Of a DNA stretch of 64,000 bases, positions 26,201 through 34,847 are shown in pieces. The first letter of the stretch is position 1. Every line of letters begins with the position of its first letter. The notes under the pieces were generated by a model. That model saw nothing but the letters and a program-made list of their open reading frames with translations. It was not told the DNA's origin and did no database searches. The position numbers were made by a program, and so were the translations under genes. This DNA is from JALYXI01 sp963716685 (GTDB lineage Bacteria; Acidobacteriota; Terriglobia; Bryobacterales; Bryobacteraceae): NCBI GenBank assembly GCA_963716685.1, contig CAVQTR010000001.1:62001-126000 (forward strand), given 5' to 3'.

Positions 26201-27167
26201 CCTGGACAGGAGTAATCTGATTGACCAGAGAGCCGATGCCGAGCTGGCCGCTGCTGTTCAAGCCCCACGCCCAGATGGTTCCGTCGTTTCGTACGGCGAG
26301 GCTGTGGCTGTCGCCGGCGGCGATGGCCGTGATGCCTGTTAGACCGCTGGCGCTGACTATCGTAGTTCGGTAGGTGGTGCTGCCATCGCCCAACTCGCCG
26401 CTGCCGTTGTAGCCCCAATCCCAAACGGTACCGTCACCTTTCAGAGCCATGGCGTGCAGACTGCCGGCAGCAATGGCGCTGACATTGGTGAGCCCCGTTA
26501 CCTGAACCGCGCTGGTGCTGCTGTTGGTGGTGCCGTTACCCAGCTGCCCATAGCTGTTGCTGCCCCACATCCAAACGGTGCCGTCTTTTCGCAGGGCCAT
26601 GCTGTATGCAGCGCCGGCAGCAATGGCGGCTACGTTGTTTAATTGGATAACCTGAACCGGCACCAAACGCTCAGCGGTGGTTCCGTCACCCAGCTGTCCG
26701 GAGTTGTTATAGCCCCAGGCCCACACTGTTCCATCGTTTTTCAAGGCGAGGCTGTGATACTGACCAGCCGCGACCGCAGTAAATCCGCTCAGTCCGGCCA
26801 GCGGCATAGGCGTGGGCTTGCCATAGGAGGTGCCGTCGCCGAGTTCTCCATCCTGGTTATATCCCCAGCTCCAGACCGTACCGTCCGACTTGACAGCTAC
26901 GCTGTGATACCAACCGGTGGCGATGCCACTGGCGGAGGTGATGCCCAAAGTATTTGCGAAGCTGGATCGATTGACGTAAGTGCCGTCGCCCAGTTCGGCG
27001 TACTCGTTTCGGCCGACGCCGCAGACGGAACCGCTGCTGAGCAGCAATCCATGTGTCTGGGCGACGGCGAGCGGGCCGGCTGCCGATAAGTTCGCGGCGG
27101 CTGCAAAGGTGAGACACAGGGACGCGAGCACACGTGTGCCCGCCGGGACGTAGTTACTTACTTTCAT
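23232..27167 (-). CDS. Large secreted protein: two RCC1 propellers plus four NSQC-type repeats
   Basis: A 1311-residue protein with a signal peptide (ASLCLTFAAAANLSA). Residues of roughly 30-760 hold 14 RCC1-type blades (pattern HSLALKSDGTVWAWG then GQLGDG), that is two seven-bladed propellers joined by a linker with PCSPAVTTTPAAD. Blades of propeller 1 match blades of propeller 2 in order, so one arose from the other. From about residue 764 come four copies of a ~140-residue repeat: VSVSPSSGSG, FTAVYSD, LNRRLFLINS, GACYVQ, GIYLVNDAG, SNSQCTL, TSTVTLSLTF, KNIYLYADD, GWQxxGTFTV. Each copy has one Cys in ACYV and one in NSQC. ATG 27167 has GGAAGG upstream and a TATAAT promoter. Probably extracellular binding or adhesion; function unknown. 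Confidence 0.9.
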   Translation of the reverse strand: MKVSNYVPAGTRVLASLCLTFAAAANLSAAGPLAVAQTHGLLLSSGSVCGVGRNEYAELGDGTYVNRSSFANTLGITSASGIATGWYHSVAVKSDGTVWSWGYNQDGELGDGTSYGKPTPMPLAGLSGFTAVAAGQYHSLALKNDGTVWAWGYNNSGQLGDGTTAERLVPVQVIQLNNVAAIAAGAAYSMALRKDGTVWMWGSNSYGQLGNGTTNSSTSAVQVTGLTNVSAIAAGSLHAMALKGDGTVWDWGYNGSGELGDGSTTYRTTIVSASGLTGITAIAAGDSHSLAVRNDGTIWAWGLNSSGQLGIGSLVNQITPVQVTGLTGLAPATAVGAGSAYSTALLSDGTLKSWGDNSYGQLGNGSTTSALLPVTTQPCSPAVTTTPAADTYRDRITAAQNHTLVATSAGTVLGWGQNEYGELGDGTSINRSTPVTAASLTGVSQVSTGWYHSLAVQSSGAVYSWGYNSDGELGDGTNISKNTAQVVPSLSGITAVAAGQYHSLALRNDGTVWAWGYNGSSQLGDGTNTERLSPVQVIQLTNVTAIAAGSAFSVALRSDGTVWAWGDNNSGQLGDGTLVNKTSAVQVTGLSGVVAIRAGANHTVALKADGTVWTWGYSGNGQLGDGNTGYQTEIVRASGLSGVVAIATGANHTLAVKSDGTVWAWGANGSGQLGDGTAVQKTVPVQTLNLTNAVAVAGGLNHSVVLKSDGTISAWGDNTYGQFGAATPGSSTVPVQTVSSGVLAALPGAVSVSPSSGSGAAQVFTAVYSDPAGAGSLNDRLFLMNTYLGGGGACYVVVNSGGTYLVNDAGNALTGPLTGSTTLSNSQCTLSGAGSSVVNSGTTSTVTLSLTFSSAFTGAKNIYLYADDSTGNSGWQTRGSFTVALAYAPSAVSVSPSSGSGLTQTFTATYSDAAGASVLNRRLFLINSALVGAGACYVQADATGIYLVNDAGSAILAGTLTNNQCTVSDAGSGISNSGLISTVTFAITFKASFAGPKNIYLYADDPGTATGWQAKGTFTVSSGAPATPTADSVSPGSGSGAAQSFTAVFSDGSGAGLLNRRLILINSTLNGAGGCFIQADPTGIYLVNDSGSALSAGLIGGSSVSNSQCTLNGVGTSVVNAGNSSTVTLALVFKPAFAGAKNIYLYDEDTNGNNSGFQLRGTYTVSSTASVPANTSVTPNSGSGASRTFTVVYSDPGGNSLLNRRLFLINSAILGGSACYVQVDPTGIYLVNDAGNALTGPLTPAGVLSNSQCTLNPAGGASVSYSATSTTVVLPITFNASFGGTRNLYMYADDVNGNNTGWQLMGTVTTQ

Positions 27168-27214
27168 GCGCGCCCTTCCAGTTGCCGGGATGTTTTTAGG
27201 TTAGGATCAGGTCG

Positions 27215-27242
27215 ATTATACACGGCATAATCAGACATGCAA
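27215..27242 (-). promoter_or_regulatory. Sigma-70-like promoter of the 1311-residue RCC1 gene
   Basis: On the minus strand TTGCAT, a 16-base spacer and a perfect TATAAT (complement of 27215-27220) lie about 50 bases before ATG 27167. The region is clearly AT-richer than its surroundings. Confidence 0.65.
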
Positions 27243-27310
27243 GTCTTTTTTATGCGTGTTTGACCCGTGCTGTCCGGCAGCGTGTGGAAAGGTGCGAAAA
27301 GAGCGGGATG

Positions 27311-29095
27311 TTACTGAGCGGTAATACTTCCCATGAGCTGCCAGCCGGTGTTGTTGCCATTGACGTCGTCGGCATACATATAGAGGTTGCGGGTTCCGGC
27401 GAAGGATGCATTGAACGTAATGGGCAAAACCACGGTAGTGCTGGTGGCGGAGTAACTAACGCTGGCCCCGCCGGCCGGATTGAGCGTGCACTGGCTGTTG
27501 CTGAGCGAACCGGTGGGTGTCAAAGGACCCGAGAGGGAATTACCGGGGTCATTGATCAAATAGATTCCGGATGGATCTACCTGGACGTAACAGGCGCTGC
27601 TTCCGAGAATGGCGGAGTTGATCAGGAACAGGCGCCGGTTCAGCAGCGAGTTGCCGCCCGGATCGGAATAGACCAGGGTGAAGGTGCGGCTGGCGCCGGC
27701 ACCGGAGTTAGGAGTTACGGAAGTATTGACGGGAAGTGGAGCGGTGGAAGTTATGGTATAGGTACCGCGCAGCTGGAAGCCGCTGTTGTTACCGCTGGTG
27801 TCCTCATCGTAGAGATAAATGTTCTTCGCGCCGGCGAAAGCTGGTTTGAAGGTGACCGAGGCGGTGACCGAGGAGGAGCTTCCGGAGGTGCTCACGGAGG
27901 TTCCGTTACCGTTGAGCGTGCACTGGCTGTTGCTGACGCTGGAACCGCCGCTCACACTGGCGCTGAGTGCATTGCCGGCGTCATTCACGAGATAGATGCC
28001 GGAGGGATCCGCCTGAATGAAACAGGCGCCTGCGCCGTTGAGCGAAGAGTTGATGACGATGAGCCGGCGGTTGAGCAGCGCCGCGCCGGAAGCATCGGAA
28101 AAGACGGCGTTGAAGACCTGCGCGGACCCGCTGGCGGAACTGGGCGTGACGGAATCCGCCGTGGGCGTGGCGAGGACCGGGGCCGAAGCGGTGAAGGAGC
28201 CCTTGGTTTGCCACCCGGTGACGTTGCCAACCGTGTCATCGGCATAAAGGTAGAGAGTTTTGGCGCCCGCGAAAGCGGCTTTAAAGGCAAGGGAAACGGT
28301 GATGGTGGATGACGATCCCGAACTGACGATGCTGCTGGACGCTCCGTTGAGCGAGCATTGGCTGTTCGATAGCGTGCCGGTGCCGGCGGGGCCGAGCAGG
28401 GCAGAGCCGGCGTCGTTTACCAGATAGAGGTTAGTGGCATCGGCTTCGATGTAGCAGGCGCCGGCGCCGTTGAGAGCCGAGTTGATCAGGAGCAGCCGGT
28501 GATTCAGATAACTGGCTCCGGCCGCATCGGAATAGACAGCGGTGAAGGTTTGGGCACTGCCGGAACCACTTGCCGGAGAGATGGAGACAGCGGCGGGGGC
28601 GGAAGGTCCGGTTACGGTGTAAGAGCCGAGGGTTTGCCAGTTGCTGTTGCCGGAGGAATCATCGGCATACATGTAGATGGATTTCACGCCGGCGAACGCG
28701 GGGGCGAAACCAATCGACAGGGTAATGGTGGACGTGTTGCCGGAGTTCACAACCGAACTGCCGGAGCCGTAGACGGTGCACTGGCTGTTCGAAAGAACGC
28801 CGCCGGGAGTGAGCGGGCCGGTAGTGAAGGAGCCGGTATCGTCCACCAGATAAGAACCGACCGTGTTGGTAAGGACGTAGCAGCCGGCGGTACTGCCAAA
28901 ATACGAGTTAATCAGGAACGCGCGCTGGTTCAGGCTGGCGGCTCCCGCGGGATCGGAGTACACCGCAGTAAAGATCTGACTGAATCCGCTTCCGGCGGAA
29001 GGAGTGACAGACACGGCACTGGGCAACGCGAGCAGGAGATGGATCCCGCCCGCGACCCAGAACAATGTCGCGAGGCGACCTGTGGTGGTACCCAT
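27311..29095 (-). CDS. Secreted protein made only of four NSQC-type repeats
   Basis: A 594-residue protein: a short hydrophobic leader (LATLFWVAGGIHLLLALPSA), then four ~140-residue repeats of the type found in the two neighbouring proteins, and no RCC1 propeller. The repeats keep the two Cys (GCYV or ACYV; NSQCT) and the late YADD-GN-GWQ stretch. Repeat 4 is nearly the same as repeat 4 of the 1311-residue protein, also in DNA. ATG 29095 shares its A with the TAA of the upstream gene (TAATG), so it is translationally coupled to the 978-residue protein. It could be a propeller-less partner or a truncated paralogue. Confidence 0.85.
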   Translation of the reverse strand: MGTTTGRLATLFWVAGGIHLLLALPSAVSVTPSAGSGFSQIFTAVYSDPAGAASLNQRAFLINSYFGSTAGCYVLTNTVGSYLVDDTGSFTTGPLTPGGVLSNSQCTVYGSGSSVVNSGNTSTITLSIGFAPAFAGVKSIYMYADDSSGNSNWQTLGSYTVTGPSAPAAVSISPASGSGSAQTFTAVYSDAAGASYLNHRLLLINSALNGAGACYIEADATNLYLVNDAGSALLGPAGTGTLSNSQCSLNGASSSIVSSGSSSTITVSLAFKAAFAGAKTLYLYADDTVGNVTGWQTKGSFTASAPVLATPTADSVTPSSASGSAQVFNAVFSDASGAALLNRRLIVINSSLNGAGACFIQADPSGIYLVNDAGNALSASVSGGSSVSNSQCTLNGNGTSVSTSGSSSSVTASVTFKPAFAGAKNIYLYDEDTSGNNSGFQLRGTYTITSTAPLPVNTSVTPNSGAGASRTFTLVYSDPGGNSLLNRRLFLINSAILGSSACYVQVDPSGIYLINDPGNSLSGPLTPTGSLSNSQCTLNPAGGASVSYSATSTTVVLPITFNASFAGTRNLYMYADDVNGNNTGWQLMGSITAQ

Positions 29096-32031
29096 TACTG
29101 AGTGGTAATGGTTCCCTTCTGCTGCCAGCCGGAATTGTTGCCGTAGATGTCGTCTGCGTACATATACAGGTTACGAGTGCCGCCGAACGACGGACTGAAC
29201 GTGATGGGCAGAACGACAGTGGTGCTAGTGGAAGAGTAGCTGACACTGGCTCCGCCGGAGGGACTCAGTGTGCACTGGCTGTTGGAGGCCGAGCCGCCGG
29301 GAGTAAGAGCAGGGCTGACACCGTTGCCTGCGTCATTAACGAGGTGAATTCCGCTGTTATCCACCTGGACATAGCAGGCGCTTCCACCGTAGATGGCTGA
29401 GTTGATCAGCAGCAGGCGGCGATTGAGCAGGGAGTTCCCCGCGGCATCGGAGTAAACAACGGTGAAAGTCTGCGTTGTACCCGAGCCGGAGCTGGGCGAA
29501 ATAGAGACGTTAGTGGGAACGGAGGAGGCAGAGCCAATGGTGAAGGTGCCGCGCTGCTGGAAGCCGCTGTTGTTCCCGTTGGTGTCCTCATCGTAGAGGT
29601 AGATGTTTTTCGTTCCGCCGAACGAGGGAGCAAAGGTAAGAGAGAGCGTGACGGTGGACGTGGTTCCGGAGGTGACGACACTGCTGCCGGCTCCGTTCAA
29701 CGTGCACTGGCTGTTGCTGGCGCTGCCGCCGCTGCCGACAGGGTTGCCGATGCTGGTGCCCGCGTCATTGACCAGATAGGTACCGGTAGGATCGACCTGG
29801 ACGAAGCAGGCACTCGCGCCGCTCAGGGTCGAGTTCATCAGGAAGAGACGGCGCTTCAGCAGGGCCGCCCCGGACGCATCGGAGAAGACAGCCGTAAAGG
29901 TCTGATTGACTCCGGTACCTGAGCTGGGCGAGACAGAATCCGCGGTGGGAGTAGCGAGCGTTCCGGCGGTCACGGTATAGGTGCCGCGCGCCTGCCATCC
30001 CGAGACGTTGCCGACCGTGTCGTCGTCATAGAGATAGACGTTCTTCGCGCCGACGAACGAGTTGTTGAAAGTGAGGAACAGCGTGACGGTGGACGTGGTC
30101 CCGGAGTTACTGATGGAACTGCCGGAGCCGCTGAGCGTACATTGGCTGTTTGAGAGTGTGGACGTCCCGGCGGGACCAAGCAGAGCATTGCCTGCATCAT
30201 TGACCAGATAGAAGCCGGTGTTATCGGCCTGAACGTAGCAGGCGCCGGCGCCATAGATGGCGGTGTTGATGAGGAGCAGGCGGTGATTCAGCATAGAGGC
30301 TCCGGCGGGATTCGAGTACACCGCGGTAAAAGTCTGGCTGAGACCGGAACCCGACGAAGGCGCAACCGAAACGGTGGTGGGAGCGGAGCTGCCGGTCACC
30401 GTGTAAGTGCCCTCGGCATTCCATCCGCTGTTGCTGTTGGCGTCCGCCGCCAGCATGTAAATGTTCTTGGTTCCGGCGAAGGAAGGAAAGAAGCTAAGCG
30501 AGACAGTGAACGTGGACATGTTGCCGGAGTTGACCACACTGGTCCCGGAGCCGTTCACGGTGCACTGGCTGTTGGAAGCGGTTCCGTTGGCGGGGATGGT
30601 GTTGGCAGGCAGGTTGCCGGCGTCGGTGACCAAATAGATGCCGGACATATTCACGACCACATAACAGGCGCTGACTCCACCGAGCGAGGAGTTAATGAGG
30701 AACGCACGATTGGTCAAGGTGGAAGCACCGGCGGTATCCGCATAGACTGCCGTGAACACCTGAGCGGAACCGGTGCCGGACGAAGGGGAGACGGAAACAA
30801 CGCTGGGAGTGCCTACATCGTTGAGGCGGATAACCGGGGAAGAGCTGGCACGCTCAGGGGCGGCTTTCGCGGATGCCGAGGGCGTGGACGCTTCTTTGGC
30901 AGGAAAGCCATATTCGCTGGAACCACAGCTTTGGGTAAGAACCGGCGTAAGGGAAGCAGTAGTGGCGCCATCGCCAAGCTGGCCGCGTGAGTTGTCGCCC
31001 CAGGACCGGATGGTTCCATCGGAAAGAAGAACGGCGCTGTAATCTTCACCGGCTGCGGCGTAAGTGGCCGCGGGAAGCCCGTCGAGACCCTGCACCTGTA
31101 CGGGAACGCTGCGCTGCACCACCGTGCCATCGCCCAGCTGACCGCTGCCGTTCGCGCCCCAGGCCCAGACCGCTCCTTCAGCGGTTACGGCCAAATTGTG
31201 AGCGCCGCCCGCAGCGAGGGCGGTGATGCCGGCCAGCCCGGTGACCGGAACCGGAGAAGAGCTGTCCGCAATGACGCCATTGCCGAGCTCACCACGAGCG
31301 CCGCTCCCCCAGGCCCAGACAGAACCGTCGTGGCGCAGAGCGAGAGCGTGGCGGGATCCGGCGGCGATGGCAATCACATCGCTGAGGCCGGTCACAGGAA
31401 CGGGCGACTGACTGCCCGCGAGCTTACCCCAGCTCCACACGGTGCCATCGCCGCGCAGAGCGAGACTGAACTCGGCGCCGGCAGAGATGGCGGTGATCCC
31501 GGTCAGCTGGCTGACCTGAACGGGAGAGAGCCGCTGGGCGGTTGTCCCGTCGCCAAGCTGTCCGTTGCCGTTGAATCCCCATGCCCAGACGGTACCGTCG
31601 GACTTCAGCGCCAGGCTGTGATATTTGCCGGCGGCGACAGCCATGACTCCACTGAGTCCTTCGACTTGCAGGGGAGCTGAGCGGCTGTACGTGCCACCGT
31701 CGCCGAGCTGACCAAAGGAGTTGTCGCCCCAGCTCCATACGCGACCGTCGATTCCCGCCGCCAGGGAGTGATTCCAGCCCGCAGCGACGGCCTGGGCGCC
31801 ATTCAGCAAAGCGGCGGGACCAGGAACCGTGCCGTTGTCGCGCGTCTGGGTGAGAGCGCCGGCCTCGAAGTTACCTCCGGCGCAGACGTATTCGCCACGG
31901 GTCAGCATGACGCTGTGCGAACGCGAGGCGGCAATCGGACTATCCGCAAGAGCCGGCGGCAGGCTTCCGATGAGAATCAGAAAAGAAAATGTCAGTTTGG
32001 AGACAGCAGGAACCCAATTAGTATTCGGCAT
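29095..32031 (-). CDS. Large secreted protein: one RCC1 propeller plus four NSQC-type repeats
   Basis: A 978-residue protein with a signal peptide (LTFSFLILIGSLPPALA). About residues 35-380 hold seven RCC1 blades, enough for one complete propeller. Blade 4 is shortened (VWSWGKLAGSQSP lacks the usual GQLGDG). A Ser/Ala-rich linker follows, then four NSQC-type repeats from about residue 417 to the end (GTITTQ). Repeat order matches the other two proteins: the third repeat of each starts with ATPTADSV and the fourth carries SVSYS-TSTTVVLPITF. It is the first gene of a two-gene unit with the 594-residue protein. No catalytic motif is visible. Confidence 0.9.
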   Translation of the reverse strand: MPNTNWVPAVSKLTFSFLILIGSLPPALADSPIAASRSHSVMLTRGEYVCAGGNFEAGALTQTRDNGTVPGPAALLNGAQAVAAGWNHSLAAGIDGRVWSWGDNSFGQLGDGGTYSRSAPLQVEGLSGVMAVAAGKYHSLALKSDGTVWAWGFNGNGQLGDGTTAQRLSPVQVSQLTGITAISAGAEFSLALRGDGTVWSWGKLAGSQSPVPVTGLSDVIAIAAGSRHALALRHDGSVWAWGSGARGELGNGVIADSSSPVPVTGLAGITALAAGGAHNLAVTAEGAVWAWGANGSGQLGDGTVVQRSVPVQVQGLDGLPAATYAAAGEDYSAVLLSDGTIRSWGDNSRGQLGDGATTASLTPVLTQSCGSSEYGFPAKEASTPSASAKAAPERASSSPVIRLNDVGTPSVVSVSPSSGTGSAQVFTAVYADTAGASTLTNRAFLINSSLGGVSACYVVVNMSGIYLVTDAGNLPANTIPANGTASNSQCTVNGSGTSVVNSGNMSTFTVSLSFFPSFAGTKNIYMLAADANSNSGWNAEGTYTVTGSSAPTTVSVAPSSGSGLSQTFTAVYSNPAGASMLNHRLLLINTAIYGAGACYVQADNTGFYLVNDAGNALLGPAGTSTLSNSQCTLSGSGSSISNSGTTSTVTLFLTFNNSFVGAKNVYLYDDDTVGNVSGWQARGTYTVTAGTLATPTADSVSPSSGTGVNQTFTAVFSDASGAALLKRRLFLMNSTLSGASACFVQVDPTGTYLVNDAGTSIGNPVGSGGSASNSQCTLNGAGSSVVTSGTTSTVTLSLTFAPSFGGTKNIYLYDEDTNGNNSGFQQRGTFTIGSASSVPTNVSISPSSGSGTTQTFTVVYSDAAGNSLLNRRLLLINSAIYGGSACYVQVDNSGIHLVNDAGNGVSPALTPGGSASNSQCTLSPSGGASVSYSSTSTTVVLPITFSPSFGGTRNLYMYADDIYGNNSGWQQKGTITTQ

Positions 32032-32085
32032 ATCGGAAGCTGGAGTACTTCAGAGGACAGACGATAGAATTCAGAGTAATTGGTG

Positions 32086-32091
32086 ATTATA
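32086..32091 (-). promoter_or_regulatory. -10 box (TATAAT) upstream of the 978-residue RCC1 gene
   Basis: A perfect TATAAT on the minus strand, in the context GTGTATAATC, lies 54 bases before ATG 32031 in an AT-rich gap. The -35 is not clear. The same GTATAATC core occurs before the 1311-residue gene. Confidence 0.5.
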
Positions 32092-32204
32092 CACAGGCAC
32101 TATGTCGAAAGATCGACACCAGCTACCCACTCTGTACGTATTTACTCAATCGCCAGTCGAGGGGCCAAGGAAATCGTTATGAGATCAAGCGATATGAATG
32201 TGCG

Positions 32205-33341
32205 TTAACGCCCAAAACGTTCTTCTGGTTCTGCAGTGGTGTGCCGGGAATGGACGATCCACTCGGTGAGCTTGGAGAGCTCCCTGGGCAGCAGACTCCG
32301 GCCGATCCGAACGAAATGGCGAAAGCTGCGCCACACGGTCCGGGAAGAATCGAGATGCACGGCAATGGTGGGGATCCAGTGGGCGTAGCGCTGCAGAGGA
32401 CCGCGGAGCCCGTGCCAGAAGACCAGTTCCCGAACGCCTTCGCCGATCAGCCTTTCAATCAGGTAACCGCGCAGAACGAGCGAGAGGGAGGCATTCGCAT
32501 GCTTCTTATGGCTGTTCATCTGCAGCAGGATGACCACGCGATTCTGCTCATACCAGCCGCAGACGACGCTGAGCCACTCGCCCTCAACATTCTGCAGGCC
32601 GGCGATCAGCGGCCTGTCGGCGGCGTGAATCAACTCGAACGCGCGAGCGATGCTCCGGCGGGAACCGACCGCGCCTTCCCCCAGCAGAATGAGGGCGATG
32701 CGCTGAAAGTCCGAAGAAGACAGGTTTGGATGGAAAATGTGGGAAGCGGCGTTCTGGCGGCGGGAATGCCGGAAGTTGCGGCGCGTATGACGGCCGAGTT
32801 CCTCAAGAAACAACTCGTAAGTTGCCGCCAGGGGAAGCCGGGAGTGATATTCAATTCGCCGGAAAGAAAGTTCCATTTGGCTGGATAAGTAAGCCAGATT
32901 AGAAATCTCATAACCATCGGGGGCGACCAGAAGGCGGATGGCGCGCACGCCAGGCCGGCGACTCAGTGCCCGCAACGCAAGCAGAAACACGCTCTCGCGG
33001 AGACCGGCGTCGCTGACCACAGGAGACTCCAGGGAGCCGTCCGCCTGGATGATGCCCGAAGGCAGACCAAGAAACACCCGTTCTTTACAGAAGAATACCC
33101 CCACGATGCGGGTGCGATCCCGGACCACTGCCACGCGGGGCTGCCAAACCGGGGCATAGCTGCCGGCCAGGAAAAACGAAGGCCGCGCGAGAGGGCCGCA
33201 GGCATGGAACAGAGACGGTGCCAGATCCGGCAGCCTCCGAATCTCCTGTTCGGACGAAATGATGCTGACTGAGTAGGAATCCAGCAACGTGTGGAGGTTC
33301 TCAGGGAGGATAGAAGGTTGGGTTGCAGCGGTCATCCGCAT
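32205..33341 (-). CDS. BioF2/FemAB-like GNAT-fold acyltransferase
   Basis: A 378-residue soluble protein that looks like the double-GNAT family used in polysaccharide or lipid modification (BioF2/CelD-like). Visible are RVAVVRDRTRIVGVFFCKE in the first half and, in the second, EELGRHTRRNFRHSRRQ, GEWLSVVCGWYEQNRVVILLQMNSHKK and LSLVLRGYLIERLIGEGVRELVFWHG. That arrangement is typical of the acyl-acceptor half of the family. No signal peptide. ATG 33341 is followed by a second in-frame ATG two codons later. The substrate is unknown. It sits alone between the RCC1 cluster and the sugar transporter. Confidence 0.7.
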   Translation of the reverse strand: MRMTAATQPSILPENLHTLLDSYSVSIISSEQEIRRLPDLAPSLFHACGPLARPSFFLAGSYAPVWQPRVAVVRDRTRIVGVFFCKERVFLGLPSGIIQADGSLESPVVSDAGLRESVFLLALRALSRRPGVRAIRLLVAPDGYEISNLAYLSSQMELSFRRIEYHSRLPLAATYELFLEELGRHTRRNFRHSRRQNAASHIFHPNLSSSDFQRIALILLGEGAVGSRRSIARAFELIHAADRPLIAGLQNVEGEWLSVVCGWYEQNRVVILLQMNSHKKHANASLSLVLRGYLIERLIGEGVRELVFWHGLRGPLQRYAHWIPTIAVHLDSSRTVWRSFRHFVRIGRSLLPRELSKLTEWIVHSRHTTAEPEERFGR

Positions 33342-33402
33342 TCGTGGGGCGATGCGCAGCGGGCCCCAAAGTTAATCGAAGATAACAATATCCGAATAGC
33401 CG

Positions 33403-33408
33403 ATTATA
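33403..33408 (-). promoter_or_regulatory. -10 box (TATAAT) upstream of the GNAT-like gene
   Basis: A perfect TATAAT on the minus strand, 61 bases before ATG 33341, in the context GGTATAATCGG. The -35 is weak. It is the third GTATAATC element in this region. Confidence 0.45.
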
Positions 33409-33518
33409 CCCGTCCCTGCAACGGCAGCCCTCGTTTGTAACATTCGGCGGATAGGAACAGTACTGTCAGCGTGACACGCCACTCAGTGGGAATCGGATAG
33501 AATCCGAGTGCACTGAGC

Positions 33519-34847
33519 ATGCAACTTTCTCCGGTTCTGATCCGAAGCACCGTCGTGGCCGCGCTGGGAGGGCTGCTGTTTGGCTTCGACACCGCGGTGA
33601 TCTCGGGGATCACGGACGCGCTGACCAAAGCTTACGGGCTGGACCCCGCGGGACTGGGACTGACGGTGACGGCCGCGCTGGCGGGAACGATTGTGGGCGC
33701 GATGCTGGCGGGCTACCCGGGGGAGCGCTTTGGGCGGCGGGACAGCCTGCGCGTGATGGCGATTCTGTATGTGGTTTCGGCGGTGGGCTGCGCGTTCGCG
33801 TGGAACTGGTCTGCGCTGGTGGCATTCCGGTTTATCGGGGGTCTGGGGATTGGCGGCTCCTCGGTACTCGGGCCGATGTACATCGCCGAGATTGCGCCGG
33901 CGAAATGGCGCGGCCGGCTGGTGGGTTTCTTTCAGTTCAACGTGGTCGCGGGCATTCTGCTGGCTTACCTGTCGAACTATCTGATTGGCACGCTGGGTTT
34001 CGGCGAAGCCGAGTGGCGCTGGAAGCTGGGCGTCTCCGGGATTCCGGCGGCTCTGTTCTTCCTGATGCTGTACGCGATTCCGCGCAGCCCGCGATGGCTG
34101 GTTTCGAAGGGTCGAACCGCAGAAGCACGCGCGGTGCTGGAACTGAGCGGCGCGGAGAACCCGGAAGAAGAGCTGGCTCAGATGGCCGCGACTGTGGATC
34201 AGGATCAGAGTCACGAAGCGGAGCGGCTGTTTGTCCGGCAATACCGGGTGCCGATCTTTCTGGCGATCTCGATTGCGATGTTCAACCAGTTATCCGGGAT
34301 CAACGCAATCCTTTATTACCTGAATGACATTTTCGCCAGGGCGGGGTTCACGAAGGTCTCCGCGGATCTGCAGTCGGTGGCGATTGGCGCGACAAACCTG
34401 CTGTTCACGCTGCTGGCCATGTCGATCATCGACCGGGTTGGCCGAAGGACGCTGCTGATTATCGGATCGCTGGGAACGGCTGCGTGTCTGGCGGGAGTGG
34501 CGGCGGTATTCCACCAGGGTAGCCATGAGGATTGGCTGGTGTGGCTGCTGGTGGGCTTTATTGCCTTCTTCGCGTTTTCGCAGGGCGCGGTGATCTGGGT
34601 CTATATCAGCGAAGTGTTTCCGAACCGGGTGCGGGCGAAGGGGCAGAGTCTGGGAAGTTTCACGCACTGGGTGATGAATGCGCTGGTTTCGTGGAGCTTC
34701 CCGATTCTGGCGGCGCGTTCGAAATCGATTCCGTTTGTGTTCTTTTCGGCGATGATGCTGCTTCAGCTGGTAATTGTGCTGACTGCCTATCCCGAAACGA
34801 AGGGCGTCTCGCTCGAACAGATCCAGAAGAAGCTGGCGATTGCATGA
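33519..34847 (+). CDS. Sugar:proton symporter, MFS sugar porter family
   Basis: A 442-residue, 12-helix transporter. Family signatures are GGLLFGFDTAVISG in helix 1, PGERFGRR after helix 2, RFIGGLGIGG and PMYIAEIAPAKWRGRLVG around helix 4, PRSPRWLVSKGR before the central loop, FNQLSGINAILYY in helix 7, DRVGRRTL, and YISEVFPNRVRAKGQS near helix 10. Members take up hexoses or pentoses with a proton. The stop overlaps the ATG of the GH32 gene, which suggests the substrate is fructose, glucose or sucrose released by that enzyme. Confidence 0.94.
   Translation: MQLSPVLIRSTVVAALGGLLFGFDTAVISGITDALTKAYGLDPAGLGLTVTAALAGTIVGAMLAGYPGERFGRRDSLRVMAILYVVSAVGCAFAWNWSALVAFRFIGGLGIGGSSVLGPMYIAEIAPAKWRGRLVGFFQFNVVAGILLAYLSNYLIGTLGFGEAEWRWKLGVSGIPAALFFLMLYAIPRSPRWLVSKGRTAEARAVLELSGAENPEEELAQMAATVDQDQSHEAERLFVRQYRVPIFLAISIAMFNQLSGINAILYYLNDIFARAGFTKVSADLQSVAIGATNLLFTLLAMSIIDRVGRRTLLIIGSLGTAACLAGVAAVFHQGSHEDWLVWLLVGFIAFFAFSQGAVIWVYISEVFPNRVRAKGQSLGSFTHWVMNALVSWSFPILAARSKSIPFVFFSAMMLLQLVIVLTAYPETKGVSLEQIQKKLAIA

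Noticed and set aside
23232..32031. CRISPR array or DNA tandem repeat
   Set aside because: The repeating DNA is coding, with period about 150-420 bases and diverged copies; there are no constant short repeats with unique spacers.
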